Assembly (NCBI GenBank): GCA_030762175.1
Contig: CM060840.1
Coordinates: 36,493,501 to 36,557,500, forward strand
DNA: 64,000 nt
Source of the DNA: Metallyticus violacea
Taxonomy: Eukaryota > Arthropoda > Insecta > Mantodea > Metallyticidae
Direction: 5' to 3'
How positions within the stretch are numbered: position 1 is the stretch's first letter; every line of letters starts with the position of its first letter. Below, piece after piece: positions 47,923 to 61,035 of the stretch. The notes under the pieces are model-generated. The model made no database searches, was not told the DNA's origin, and saw nothing but the letters and a program-made list of their open reading frames with translations. Both the position numbers and the translations under genes were made by a program.

Positions 47923-50750
47923 CTACAAATTTCTGCACATTGTTTTTCCGCATCCTGTACACTAGATATTCTGAGGGATAATTATCTATCTATGCTAAGG
48001 TAAAATTCCATAACGAGAATATAAAAATAAAATTATTTCCTAAAATTGTACTAAACTGAATCAAAATCATTTTTATAATGAAGATCTTGAATGCAAAATT
48101 GAAGGGTCTGAAAAATCAGTTCATAAAATGTAGATAAATTTAAGACCTAGGAACATTGATCTAAACTGAGGATGTACATTCTTATAATAAAGATTCTCGC
48201 AGTTATTTAATGAAACTTTGTGTCTAATGTTTTCATAAATATGTATAATTAGCAGGATCTTTCCAAAATAAAGCGCAGCAACAAAAGATGAATCAAAATA
48301 GATCTAATTTATGCATGATAGTAAACGGCAGAGAATCTAAAACATATTCTATATGGATTCACTTCTGGGTGCCACGTATGCAGGATTGCTAATGATAGTG
48401 AGGGAACTACTGTCCTCAGTTACCTCACGCGACCCTTATGACTTGCATCTAGTGCGGCAAACTAATGGCCTCCATCTCGCCGTGTCCTCTACTTTTGACT
48501 TGAAACCAACCCCCCTTCAGTGCTATTCCATCGTCGTGTTCTCCCCATTTTCCTTTTGGTCGTACTTCCTCTGCTGGAACCTAAAATACAAATTGTAGCC
48601 ATTTAGTTTGCAAGCTGCCTCGCCATGGTGATAACGATGATCAAAGAGCTGCCCCTTCCGTACATTTCCATCAGGGGAGAAGGAAATGCTGGGCTTGGAC
48701 ATGGAATGGGTTAAACGTTGAATGAGGGGCACCGAGTATTTATGTTTGGTCATGCAAAAGGGGGTGACCTTCCCTCGACACAATAAATTCTAAGAGATAG
48801 TGGGCGGGCAAGGGGATGAAAGCTTCGAAAGAAATATTCACTTGGGCTATACATTTCGAGAAGCAGTTGTGAAACATGTGGATAAGCGTTTGCGTTTTTT
48901 GTCTTTCGTTGAATTGCATTCTTGACAGAGAACAAGTGACAAACGCGAGCGTTACCTGAAGTGGACTTGGTGCGATGCCAAATTTCCTGAATATTGAGTT
49001 CAAAACGAGTAAGTAACAACGATATTAAGGTTACTTATAGATTTATAATCAGATCTGGGTAAATTTACCATATATTAACAGTATGTTATAATATAGGCAT
49101 GTGTGCCAATTTTTAATCAATTAGACTAATAAATTATTTTGAAAAAACATTTAAAAAATCATACGCCTATAAGAAATTACGTTGCCTACTTGCTCAAAAT
49201 GAAAGCAATTGAACATTTTAAAATTTAATAAGTAGGCAGAATTCCACTCTATAGAATTGTGAATTGGTTTTACTAAATTTTTAATTGTTCATATGTAAAT
49301 AAAAATATTAAACTAAAATTAAATTTTAATTTTAAAACCTTTTAAAAATCTGCCGTTCAAAGATTTTTTTTTTTCTGCCATAGAAAAAAACAAACCCACA
49401 ATTTCAACCTTCTATATTCTATAAGCTTTAAAGCTATGTGGAAAGTTTCATTAAATTTTGATTAACGATTTAAAGGGAAAATGATTTTCAGTGCTTGAAA
49501 ATGTTAAAAAACAGATTAGGGAATAAGTGAAATCAAGCCTAGAGAGAACTTTGTAGCTTAGCTATAATCATCCTAAAATCTCCCAGCTGCATAGGTTTAT
49601 TGATCATTCCGAAGTCTGCTGGTTTCCTATTCAGTTTCACTCCACCTTTGTAATTTTGCTACTTGAGTTGAGAGAAAATTGTCTTTGGCTGTAAGCAACT
49701 CATCTTTTGACACAATTATTCCAAATTTTCTTTTCTACTGGTCCCAGCGACACCCGACATTCCAACAATGTTCTTGACTTGTGTTTCACTGCAACATACG
49801 TTGAATTCACCAACTGCTTTAGCTACAGCTAACACTACCCTTTTATTTGGGGTACTTTTTCTATATTATGTTATCGATGCACTCGTTGGGGTTCTAACAA
49901 GAATCGTAATAAACCGATAGAAACTGGTCTCTGGTACACAGGAATTGTGGGGGTAGAACTGGAATGGAAATAGGTGCATGAATAACGTCCTTATGTGAGC
50001 CCGAGCACGGTTATAAAAGTACCAACATCTAATATGAAAAATGAACCTTTTTTTTCTCATTTTTCAGTAGTGCCTACCCACGGTGGCAAATTTTCTAAAT
50101 AATCAGAAAGGATAACGAAGAAGTAACAACGATATAAATAGGGACATAACATATGAATATCTTATATTATTTTGTAATTAAAAAGAAGAATTGAAGTACT
50201 AGCCGGGGCAACTGTTTTTACCTCCGGTGTGATTAGGAATTAATTGCCTGCACTATTATTTCTCATGCACATATTGCCCCTTCTCTTCTTGCTGCCCGGT
50301 TTAACTAAACTTGCATTTAAACATGATTACAACGTACTCAGCTCTCAGAGGCATTCCTAAATATCCCTTGCAATACACTTAATTCCCAACAGAGAGACAG
50401 CTGATAAGCACATTGCCCCAAATACCATCTGACAGAGAAGTAACACATTTTTGGCGATAATATAACTGCATGTATTTTAATACCAGAGGTTTTATAAGTA
50501 AAAACGCTTCGACGGACTGAGTATATCGGGTAGCAAAGAAAATATCTTTAATAAGGTAACTCTTGAAGAATCTGCGTATTTCTGATAAGTTTCAAATACA
50601 TTCTGTCGTTTATGGCAGAAGAATACTCTCTCTTTCTCACAACTTACTCTCTGATTACTTTCACTTTTGTATGTTCTAACCAGTTTCACTTCGTTATTTC
50701 CATTATCATTATTGTTATTGTAACTAATGTCTTAAACACATTAACAAAAT

Positions 50751-50752
<2 letters not shown>
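47923..50752. other. no recognisable gene; GC-richer zone at 48360-48990
   Basis: ORFs of 81-89 codons overlap each other on both strands at 48353-49019 and none has a recognisable domain. The remainder is AT-rich with short ORFs only. Confidence 0.45.

Positions 50753-50809
<57 letters not shown>
50753..50809. repeat. (AT)n microsatellite
   Basis: About 28 AT units without interruption. It is self-complementary, so it can extrude a cruciform and is prone to assembly length error. Confidence 0.95.
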
Positions 50810-50812
<3 letters not shown>

Positions 50813-51739
50813 AAAAATAAATAACTCTTGGAACAATACAACCTAAAATAACAAGAACTAGAAATATAGAAATAGGTAAAAATGAAAATCTTAAATAGAC
50901 AATTTTCGTTATATGTCGAACAGCTTTTGAAGAATACCAAAAAATATCGAAAATTGCTTGACAATTTAAGTGTAGAACATAAACTTGCGACTTGGATCTG
51001 TCACCTGCTAAAGAACCGAAGATACAAGGAAAGAAGTTGACAATAGTGTGTTCCTTAATTCCGTTATGAATTACCCATCATTCGCCTTCTGCGCACATTC
51101 ACTGCTGAAGAGTTCCTTTATTGTTCACAGAGTATAGTTCATTTGGAATCCGAAACAACGCAGCCATAAGGGACTAAGGAAGGGAGTTTGACTTGTGCCC
51201 ATTCTTTCTGTTTCTCGCTTACTTCTCCAACTTAGTAAGTAAATACGAAATTTCATTATAAAATTATTTTTAAGTTTTTTAGAGAACGTAACAAACTACT
51301 TCTTTCGAGAGCAGGAGAAAAGAGCCCCGAGGGACATATTTAGCCCGAAAGCCGCCAGTGAATCACACTGATATACATCATTAATCGCCTGAACCTGCTG
51401 TTATACTGGCAATGTCCTTACGTTTTACTTGATATCTTTCTTCGACTGATGACTTAGCAATGAAAACATTTCTCCAAGAGGAATGCAACTGCTATTTTGT
51501 GTCATATATTCTATGTCACGTTTGGAAAATATATACTAAATATATAATGATATGAATATATTTAAAAGCGTTTTAAACTAATTTTTTAAAATAATGCCTT
51601 CAGTATATATAAACAATTTTCTTGTAACTCGGAGATATTGTTTATAGGAAAAATCTTTCTGGCCATTTTTACTAATGATTCTAACTTTCTAATAATACTT
51701 TACTTGTTAATAAATGAGATTGTATTAATATAATTATTG

Positions 51740-51826
51740 TTTTTTTTTTTTTTTGGAACCAACATCAGTAAATGAAACCATTGATGTACAGTCTTTCATC
51801 AAAACTTTTTTTTCTGAATGCTATAC

Positions 51827-51884
<58 letters not shown>
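51740..51884. repeat. T-run followed by (GA)n microsatellite
   Basis: A run of 15 T lies at 51740-51754 and about 28 GA units at 51828-51884. Long GA arrays are purine-only on one strand, can form triplex DNA, and bind GAGA-type factors in insects. No promoter is evident here. Confidence 0.95.
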
Positions 51885-51885
<1 letters not shown>

Positions 51886-53890
51886 TGACCAGAAGGTGCT
51901 GCTACCTTCTCACTTATCCGCATACATCTCCTCGGGCTGAAAGAGATTGTGGGAGGTGAAACATGTTTAAGACCAACAAAGACCTAATTATTACAAAGGG
52001 AAAATTATTGTAACGTTGGGACAACACGTTAAAATTACACATGTATCGCAGTTTTCATAAAATATTTCTGTTATTTCATAAACATTACATTTAATCTTTT
52101 AGCCAATAAAATCGTGGTTCCCACAAAGGTTAATTTATGCAGGGAAGGGGGAGATCTTCCGGTATCATCCTGTTCAAATAGGAATCATTTGAACTAGAAA
52201 ATAAACGCCAAGGTCTTTATTTATGTTATTATTCAAATATGCTAAAACAGATTAATGCTTCTACATTTTGCTGAAATCAAATGAAGTCCATGCAGCTCCC
52301 GTTTGAGGTCTCCCTCCCCCTTCCTTCCTCCCTCTCTGTGTCAAGAAACTATATTAGAACGTCCAGAAAAGTGACGTGGAATGAAAATCTTTATTTCCAG
52401 TACTTTATTATGAAGGTCCCTGTGGGAGGGTGTCCCCACTTATTTCCGTGGCATAAAGGAATTAATCATGAGGGAATAGGAAGGGAAGATAAAAGGATCG
52501 GAGAAGGGAGGAGAAATCGTCTTCTTTCCAAAGCTTTCTACCGGCTTCCGATGCACAGCTGCCTCGAGCCAGCAATAATTTACTAACCTCGCTTTTGCTA
52601 CTTAATTGAGATATTTTTACTTAATGTCCTTGCAAGTCAGGAAGGAATAGTGAGAACCGATTCTTGCCCGCAAAGGAAGAGTACTTTGCCTATACATAAA
52701 TAGCAAAACGAATAACTTAATTTTTCATACTGAATCTGCTGTTGTCAGCACACCATAAAATGATCTCTCTAGGTCAGTCTGATATAATTATCTCAACCAA
52801 ATACTAAACGAGATGTTTAATGAAGCGATGCCAAAGTGTTCCAGAAATATCACTCCAGGCAATTTTATTGATAATAGAAGTTTGAAATTTTGTTCATTGG
52901 TTGGCCTAACTTACACAATATCGGATCTAGTCTAAACCAATTAATATAGAAATATTTGAAAATATTTGGAATTAATCTCGCTCTCTGGATATCTACACTG
53001 ACAAAAATAATTTTTACTATTTAATGCAATTATTAACTGCAAAGTTTCACGCTATTTTCTTGGCTAAAACATTTCCAAAAAAACTTTCAGTATTTCAGTT
53101 CTTAAAATTATGGACAGAGGCAAAGTAGTAACATAGAAAGGTCAAAAATTAGTCAATATGATCATAATTAACTCTCAAAAAAAAAAAAAAAAACTAACAC
53201 AACCTGCCAAATACATAACTATAATGACGTAAGAATAAAAGCGATTTTAACACACACTAACAGTTTTGAAGAAAATTCTGTCTTTAAAATTTTTCCTTTG
53301 TATGAGAAGCCATTTAGCTTCATCTTATACTTTCTAATCGCAGAATCTTAACACGGCATTTTCGTGCAATTCATTCTACATCAAGATAAACAAAAGAATG
53401 CTGTACAAAGAATATATAAGACACGATACTTGTAGAGTTTCATGACGATTTTTAGTGAAAATTTAATGCCTCCTTTGATATACTCGTATATGCACTGTAA
53501 TTTCAGTTTGTGTTCCAATTTAATGTCGGAGTGTGGTTTTAGTGTATGCCTAACAAATGTAAATAACAATATGATAACTTTTTATGAAAAGAGCTGCTCC
53601 CGCTATGATAAAGTTAATGCATTTGTTATACAGAATGGAATTAAACCTAATATATCACTTCGGTTTTGTTACTCTAAAAATATTAAAAAGTAATCCTTTT
53701 CTCATTTTTGAACGGTTAAAAATCAAAATATGTATTTAACATTTTAACGTCTATCCTCAAGAAACCATTTTAATTAAAATGTTCTAGAACAATAATGTTA
53801 TAGCTTAGAGTGAGCTATTTGAGATTGTATTTTGGTAGTCATTCAGGTATAAAATATACAGATGTCTATTCATTACCTAAAAAGTATTGG
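51885..53890. other. AT-rich DNA without recognisable gene
   Basis: The 101-codon ORF at 52281-52586 lies in a GC-richer purine/pyrimidine-biased patch and has no recognisable domain. An A-run lies at 53177-53193. Confidence 0.5.
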
Positions 53891-54670
53891 TACGAGGATA
53901 GGTTCATATGTTTCCGGCTTCGCCGATAAGGATTATCGTCTTCACAAAATCTTTATCTGGTGTCTTACCTTATCTGTTAAGTAAATAATTGCAGCTGTAA
54001 CCTCCACTCAGCTGTGTTCAGTTGTTCAGATATAGTTGCATAAAGAAGGCTATATGTAGAAGATTATGGCATGTTCAAAATGAAATTATTTTTAAGTTCT
54101 TCACAAAAGAAGGACTTACTCAAAATGAAATTTAATAGCGATTGAACGGTGTATATGGAGAGGCATCCTCCTCATATTCTACCGTAAAAAAATGAGCCAA
54201 ACGTTTTTGAATTGGTCGAGAAAGCATTGAAGACGAAGAGCGTGCAGGTCGGCTCTTGGGGGTGCTCACTCCTGAAAGCATCGCTCTTATGAGAGGAAAA
54301 ATAATGAAAGATCGGTGGCAAAGTTACAGAACTAGCAGCAAGACTGGACCTTTATAAAACAACATTTAAACACAAATAAGGTTAGTGTCTACACTTCTTT
54401 CCTCAGTCCATAAGTAGCAACGGTCATCTGTTGTCAGGCATTTTTGGAGCTCTGCCGTGGCAACGAGAGAGAAGTTCTGCTAATCATTGTTACGAGAGAA
54501 TGAAACTATCGTCCTCTACTATGATCCCTTGTTCAAAAGAGAATCAATGAAGTGGAGTAAACCTGGCGAAGCACGCCTCTAAAGGCCAAGGTCACTCAGT
54601 CAACGTAGAATATCATGGTCACATCTTTTGAACTGTGAAGGAATACCCTTCATTGACTTCGATTAGTGTT
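53891..54670 (+). pseudogene. mariner transposon, 5' part (copy 4), transposase pseudogene
   Basis: It starts with TACGAGGATAGGTTCATATG and follows copy 1 (93-915) closely through the untranslated leader (GGATTATCG..TTCACAAAA, TTATCTGTTAAGTAAA, TGTGTTCAGTTGTTCAGATA) and the coding start (ATGTTCAAAATG near 54070). Coding pieces in shifted frames include FFTKEGLTQNEI, GRESIEDEERAGRLLGVLTP, the downstream YDPLFKRESMKW and KPGEAR, and a last piece around GKEYPSLTS in place of G.LLIDF. It carries small deletions and more stops than copy 1. Similarity ends just after ATTGACTTCG near 54670, within about 30 bases of the homologous point where copy 1 stops, so the second half of the transposase and the 3' inverted repeat are absent. 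Confidence 0.88.
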
Positions 54671-57600
54671 TAAATACTCATGAATAATTCGAAGGACAGT
54701 ACTAAAAGTACTTAATCAAATAAAGATACAATACATTAAAAATAAAACATAATTCCTTTCATTAATTCTCTTTTATTTCCTGATTACCATATATATCTAC
54801 TGTTGTGTATTGTAAATTATCATTATTTATGATGTACACGCTTTAAAGTAGAGAAAATAATCAATGAGACTTTCGTACTGTAAAGTAAACAGAGTACAAG
54901 ATAAATTTATTTTAAATGTTTTTTTAAAAGAATACTCATTTGTGCAATTGGTGTGACTGCTTAAATAAAATATTTGCAAATTAAATTTAGTAAAGCAATG
55001 CAATCGTTCATGTAAAAATTCAGCAAGCTAAGAAAATATTTGTTAATCAATTCTTGAATTTATACGAGTCCAAAAAAATATTTCTTATTTTCTATGGCAA
55101 TTTTATGTCAGTAAACATATAAGTCCCCTTACGCTGCAAAAGGCTGCATTTTATTTTTTTTTAAAAAAGGTAATTCTGCAAATATTACTCGTACCAAAAA
55201 TATTTTAATATGTTTTCTCATTATAATGAGATCTATAACTTGTATAAATTAATGTGCTTAAGTCATTCAAACGAGTAAATGAATAACGAGATAAATAAAT
55301 GCGGTATTTATGAAAACCACCCGAAGAGAACCAATACTGATATTTATAGTATTATTAGATTATTTTCCTTTATTATTAATGAAAATGCGCACAATGTGTA
55401 AGAATAAACTGGGTTTCATTATCCTAGTCCTAGTTTTGTTATTGAACTGTTTTTTCCTGCAGATTTGGGCATGATACCTTTCACAGTGTTTTTTGCACAA
55501 TTCAAAGGCGCATTCTTCAATTGGATGGTGGAATCTCTTGTTTAGGCAGAACTTGTGGTGAAAACCTATGCATTGCTTACCGAGTTACTGCATGTTGGAG
55601 CTCGTAGTTTGCCTGTTTCCATTCATCCATAATTATGGCGTTGGTTGAGTTACCTTCATTTAGTAAGCTAGTTTTCTATAACAATAATACCTCGAAAAAC
55701 ACAGTACGTTTAATATGATCTGACCATAGTCATATTCAAAATATATACCTTTCTACTCAGTTTGGAATAAACCGTTCTGTTAATCGGCTATTTTATATAA
55801 ATTAATTATTCTGTAAGGGTTAGGGACTCCAGCTTAAACCAACATCTATTTTGATTCTTGAGACATTCTGAATATTACGTTAAATATTTCAATAATTTTT
55901 ATCCATTTGGTATTCAATTTTTTTTATATGTCACATTTCATATTTGGAACTAAATCTACTTAAGTCGTCATTAGACTTGCTCTCTCGCGAAGCTTCAAAT
56001 TCTATAATTGGGGATGTTAGTCACGCTGTCGCTGGTTTGACAATCTGTAACCGAAACCAATTAATATTAGGAAAGAGTTATTTCCACTAGTCCTGATGAG
56101 AATGGGCGATGCTGCTTCTTCCATGGTTATATTTTTGTATAAGCATATCCATGAATTAAGACTATTGCCGTGATTAAGAAGTTCATTTGTAGAGTTTTTC
56201 TTGCCACTATGCAGGGTAGACTGTTGAGGCAGTTCCTACAAGTCTACAATTGCAAACCGACATTTCAACTCATGATCAAATATGTAGTACAAAGCTGACG
56301 GGATTTCTTTCAGAATTTAAAACCTACACAAAGCCTTCCGCTGATGATATAATTGTTAATCTCGCCAGAGCTCAGCACGACCCCGTTACATGATATCTCT
56401 ATACCACTGTAACTATAAATTCTTCACCTCATTATTCCCCAGCTGGGTAAAAAAAAAAAAAAAAAAAAAAAAAGCTCGCACGCGTACGTCTGTGAATGTA
56501 CTTTATGTGTGATGGGTGTTGTTTTGGATGCCAAGTGCCAGATGAGGGGTGTTGGCTAGTCTACTCCGAAACCTGTTGGCTAAAGAGGTTTGCTCCCATG
56601 CAACGAGTACTGCACGAAATTTATCCGCCCCTTTACCTTTCCAAATATCCCATCAGCCACTACCGAACTGGCCATAATAAATAAACGAAGTATAGTTATG
56701 GCCTGGCGGCCTGGTGCTGCTTGTTTGCTTACCATGAGTTTTGATTTATGCGTTCCGGACTCATGATATGTTGCCATAACAGCTCACTTTGTGTGATTTG
56801 TTCCTCCTCCGTTTGCATGGCGGTTTTACTATCCCGTCAAGCCACGACTCTGTGTTGGTGGGAATCCCTTGTATGATGTATAGTGGTTTGAAATCCGGTT
56901 ACAAAGTATCTTTTGTTTAAAGAAAAATTAGCAGTTTCTTTTAATTTTGGCTGCCACTATTTGGTATTCCACAGGTATTTAATAAATTCTCTTCCCATTT
57001 ATTTTCTTAAGTCTTTATTTATACAAATTCATTCAATTTACTTCTCGAATTGCCTTTCTTTTTCCTTCACTATCAATCGGACCTTTTTTTCAAGAACTTG
57101 CCAAAATTTTAATTTTAAATTTTAATAAATCAACCCTCATATTAAAAAAAATTGCTCACTCTCCTTTCCACACTTGACAAAATTAACACAACATCTATAA
57201 ACTATATTATAGTTTAAACTATAAACTATAAACTATATGAAATTGTATACATTTAACTCTTATTCATATTTGGGGTACTTAGAAAACTAATAACATTTAT
57301 TAACACACTTATTTTTATGAAAATTATCAAACAACTAATTTTGGAATGAATTTACTACATATTTCAGAAAGTCTAGCCCTTACTGCACCAGCAGGCTCAA
57401 GAATCTGAAGTAGCACTGGAAGTTCGAGCTTTCGAGAGCACATTCCAAGGACGTTAAGTTGATTCCTTGGTTTAAATGCTAAAATATGTTAAATTGTCCC
57501 GGTATAACTGGACATATGTTGCTACTAGTTTTACCGGAAGACCTGCTCTATCAGGCCACCAACTTTGAATCTTCTAGATCAACAGAACAGTTGCCGAAAT

Positions 57601-58104
57601 TATTTGCCTGTATGTGTATAGTTCATATTTCTGACCCTGAGTGGTCTACGCAAGTAGACATTCGCCTTTCGTGTGGTTGTTAACTTTGTGCTTCACTTTG
57701 TTGGCTTTTCTGGCTTCAACCAAGCAAGGGTCGATGCGGAATCAGTAAGTTTCTTAACCGTCGCTATCGTAGCAGGATTCTTTCACCGATATCCCTTATT
57801 CTCAGGACTTACACTAAATTCTAATTTGAAGTAGAAGATAATTAATTCTTTTCTTAGTATGATCAAGTACATTTGATTACCAATCAAAAAGACTTGTTTG
57901 GCCATCGCCATTTTCGTGATCAACTACTAAATTGTTGCTTTAAATTTACTTTCGTTCACATTTATTGAATTCGAGGGCTTATTTTTGTTTTATCAGTAGT
58001 TATATTAATTATTAGAATTAGAATTGTATTAGATTGGAGAGGTTTAGGTTTAGTGTCTTATTTATTGCTTATGTATTATCAAAATAGATAAGCCTATAAT
58101 GTTG
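54671..58104. other. AT-rich DNA; one Cys/His-rich minus-strand reading
   Basis: On the minus strand at about 55450-55640 a frame with one stop reads CIGFHHKFCLNKRFHHPIEE followed by CAFELCKKHCERYHA. The C-x4-C-x3-C..YH spacing recalls the C-terminal Cys-rich end of piggyBac transposases but is not convincing. A run of 25 A lies at 56449-56473, and short AAACTAT repeats at 57195-57237 are partly inverted. ORFs at 56496-56684 and 57486-57683 have no recognisable domain. Confidence 0.35.
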
Positions 58105-58520
58105 GTGCTTTGCTATTCGATAGCGCAAGCGCATGACGCGTTAGTTTGGTAAATAAGGTGACATCCTTCTACGTCCTTCTTCCGGAGACGTGGTCCTGAA
58201 CGGTCGTGCCCAGATCCTGCAAGCCCATCTATGGGTTAAGATACCTATTTATGGCCCAAATATGTAAATATGGTATCAACAAACTCTCTTAATCATGAAA
58301 GGATAAGTATAATTTGATTTTAACGATAATTAATGTGATACATATTAGTTTATTTAGAAAAAGGATGTGATGAAATTAAAGAAGATTTAGTTCTGACTAC
58401 ACTGCCAATTTCGCGTTATTAGTTACTATTAAGTTTAGAAAATAAGCGCCAGTGCCCTTTAAATTAAATTAAATTAATTTAAATTAATTCGGTGTTAGGT
58501 GACGGGCAGTTATTTAGTAG
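58105..58520 (+). repeat. family C dispersed repeat, copy C3, diverged
   Basis: It aligns with C1 and C2 at CGATAGCGCAAGCGCATG (A-box-like), GGAGACGTGGTCCTGAAC with GTCGTGCCCAGATCC, CAAGCCCATCTATGG, ATGTAAATATGGTATCAA, AATCATGAAAGGATAAG and TTTCGCGTTATTAG, up to AATTAATTCGG near 58490. The match is weaker and gapped, so this is the oldest or most mutated copy. Confidence 0.65.
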
Positions 58521-60817
58521 CGCAACAATATCTCGTGGCTCTCGAAACAGTAATTATTCATAGTGACTCAGGTATATTATGTTTACAGAGTAAATATTTA
58601 TGTAAAGGCTTAGTTAAACTTCTTGATTAATGCAAGATTTGGTAAAACATAAGACAGTTCACATATTTCAAATCAATAGTGTTCAAGTTCTCTACCAGTG
58701 TGTGTATGTGCGCGCGCGTGCGTTCGTGCGTGTGTGTATTGATAATTGGTCTTAATATTATCTTTAAATAAGTAACTTTCTTAATGTAAGCTTATTACTC
58801 AAATTTATTTTATGGATCGATATTCCATTTAAAATTATTATTGGAAGCCGTTTCCAACTAGGTCTCTCATAATTTTCTTTCGCATAATACTTTAGAGATT
58901 GCATGTTCTGATTATATTTTGTAAAATGTATGATATTTTAGTTTCTCTTTATAACAAATGTTTAATTTTGAAGAGCTGTCAATTATTAAATTGTTAAACT
59001 TGCACTTTTGTTTCATGATTGCTGCTTATAAGTCAGCGAAATAAATATACTTAATATTAAATCCATTTTAAAATATTATCATTGTTAATTCTTCCCTTGC
59101 ATTCCTGACCTATGACACCTTCCAATGGCTATTGTGAAGCATTACCTGATGGTGCAAATTAAATAAGTAGCATTCAAATTGAACTGGAAATGTGACCAAG
59201 CCTTTGGAAGCTGTCCTGAATACCAGAATCCTGATAGCAACGTACTAGGAATACTTCTACTCAACAGTTATCTTTGGAAGATTATTTCCGCTAAAACCTT
59301 CCAGATAGTAAAGGAATATTCACGATACAAAAAGAGCATTAAGAGTCATCGAATCGAGGAAATTGCAGGTCGTTTTTTTATTAAATTCTCATGAATTTTT
59401 TCATACACTAACAATAAAATATATTTTATCAAAAAGTTCAATTCAATACATTGACGGAAACAGAAAATACAACCGTTAAAACAAATTTAATGGAATGCTT
59501 AATTGCTGTAGAAAAATTCTTGTATTCCCCAGTGTTATGTTGTTACCTTAAAATATATATGTGTGTGTGTGTGGGGGGGTGTATATTTTTTGCAATATTT
59601 ATATAAATCAAGGTAAATATTCTAGATGAACAGCTAAGGCATGACTCTCCTGGAAAGCAAACAAATTAACAAATTACTAATATTTTGCTACATTTTTTTC
59701 TCTTTCAATATATTTTCTTTATACTATCTAATAAAAAGCTTTAATTTATGCTCGCAAAGATTCACTCCTATTGTAAAACTATTGTGAAAAGTGTTCGTAA
59801 AAATAGTAAAGAAAGCATTTCTTGTAGACTTTATACAAGAAGAACGATATTCCTCAACTTTCAGATGCTTCCAGAGAACTCTGTAGCGTCACTTTTACTC
59901 AAGGCTCATGCTTCCACATCCAGCAAAGTTATCAAAATTTTCCGAAGGATACACAGCTGCAAAAGGCTTTGGGGTAGTAGATATTCAAAACTTTCCCTAT
60001 GGGGCTGCATCGGCCTTTAAATGGTTAATCATTAACGAGAGATTCATTTTAATCATGCAAAGTTGTTTGGAAGTCATGCAATCATTACTGCTGCTGCAGC
60101 TACAAGATTTTTAATCAAAAGGGAGGCAAAGGGAATTGGTCACAGTCTTCCAACCCCTTTCCATTTAACTCCCCCAAACTTTTCCGTTGGAAAGGAGCAC
60201 TCTATATGTTCATGCCTGTGCGGCTGTGTGGTCTTTTTTTCAAGAGTCTACAAAATATTAGCCTTGCAGAAATGTAAGAAGGAGCTGAATTTTAAAGTTT
60301 TGTGAGGTGTTAACAAGTATTCGAGATAAAAGTAATCGCTTTGACGGTATGAAAATGCGATGTAGATTATTATCAATAACATTTATTTAGTGGCAATTAA
60401 GGAAGCAACTAATTTGTCCAAAGGGTTCAGCATTAGTGCCTATTATTTGTCACAAATAGAACGGCTAAACATGCAATATAAGTATAGTGTCCGTTGTAAG
60501 CGTAGTGCGCTCAAATAAGAATAAATAAAAAAAGACGCGTTATACTTTCAATTTGTTACAATCTGCTGCATGCTGATAAATTCTGAAGTATTAGACGATC
60601 ACGACCCGAAAGTCATTGCGAGCCCCCTCCCAACGAAATCAGTTGTTTATAAATGTTTAACAAGTGAAATTATAAATATAATGTTAATTAAGCCATATAA
60701 TTTAATTAATCTATTATTAAAATGAATTATTGGAGCATCACTCACAAGATTGCAGTAGACCACATGATAGGATTTAACGCTGACATATTGCACTATAGCA
60801 TAAGTTTGGATAGACAT
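58521..60817. other. AT-rich DNA with a Z-DNA-prone tract
   Basis: Alternating purine/pyrimidine sequence TGTGTGTATGTGCGCGCGCG continues to about 58738 and could adopt Z-DNA. A (GT)n plus seven-G run lies at 59560-59579. Overlapping ORFs at 59748-60305 have no recognisable domain. Confidence 0.5.
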
Positions 60818-61035
60818 GGATTCCGTATGGGATGAATGGGGTTCGGTTCCCACCACGACCGTCCTGCACGAATGAGGTTTTACCAGACTTTTTTCTATCC
60901 TCATCAATGGTACATGCCAGGAACTTAAATCTGTGAACTCTTCCTTCTCCTAAAAATAATCTTGCACTTTTTTCATCTCATATATCATCAGTTTTGACCG
61001 CCTTTGCTGCCTCAGTAATGAAAACGAGTCTCAAA
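60818..61035 (+). mobile_element. family A tRNA-derived SINE, copy A4, degenerate
   Basis: The first part of the head is lost or worn (GGATTCCGTATGGGATGAAT). The B box region GGGGTTCGGTTCCCACC and the body are clear: GACCGTCCTGCACGAATGAG, CATCAATGGTACATGCCAGG, AACTCTTCCTTC, TCATCTCATATATCATCAG and TTTTGACCGCC. No tail or target duplication was seen. Confidence 0.75.

Noticed and set aside
49740..49870. Myb/SANT-like DNA-binding fragment on the minus strand
   Set aside because: A short run (VAKAVGEFN, TQVKNIV) looked suggestive, but the hallmark Trp residues are missing and frames close quickly.
50612..50964. ORFs on both strands with (YI)n repeats
   Set aside because: They are translations of the (AT)n microsatellite.
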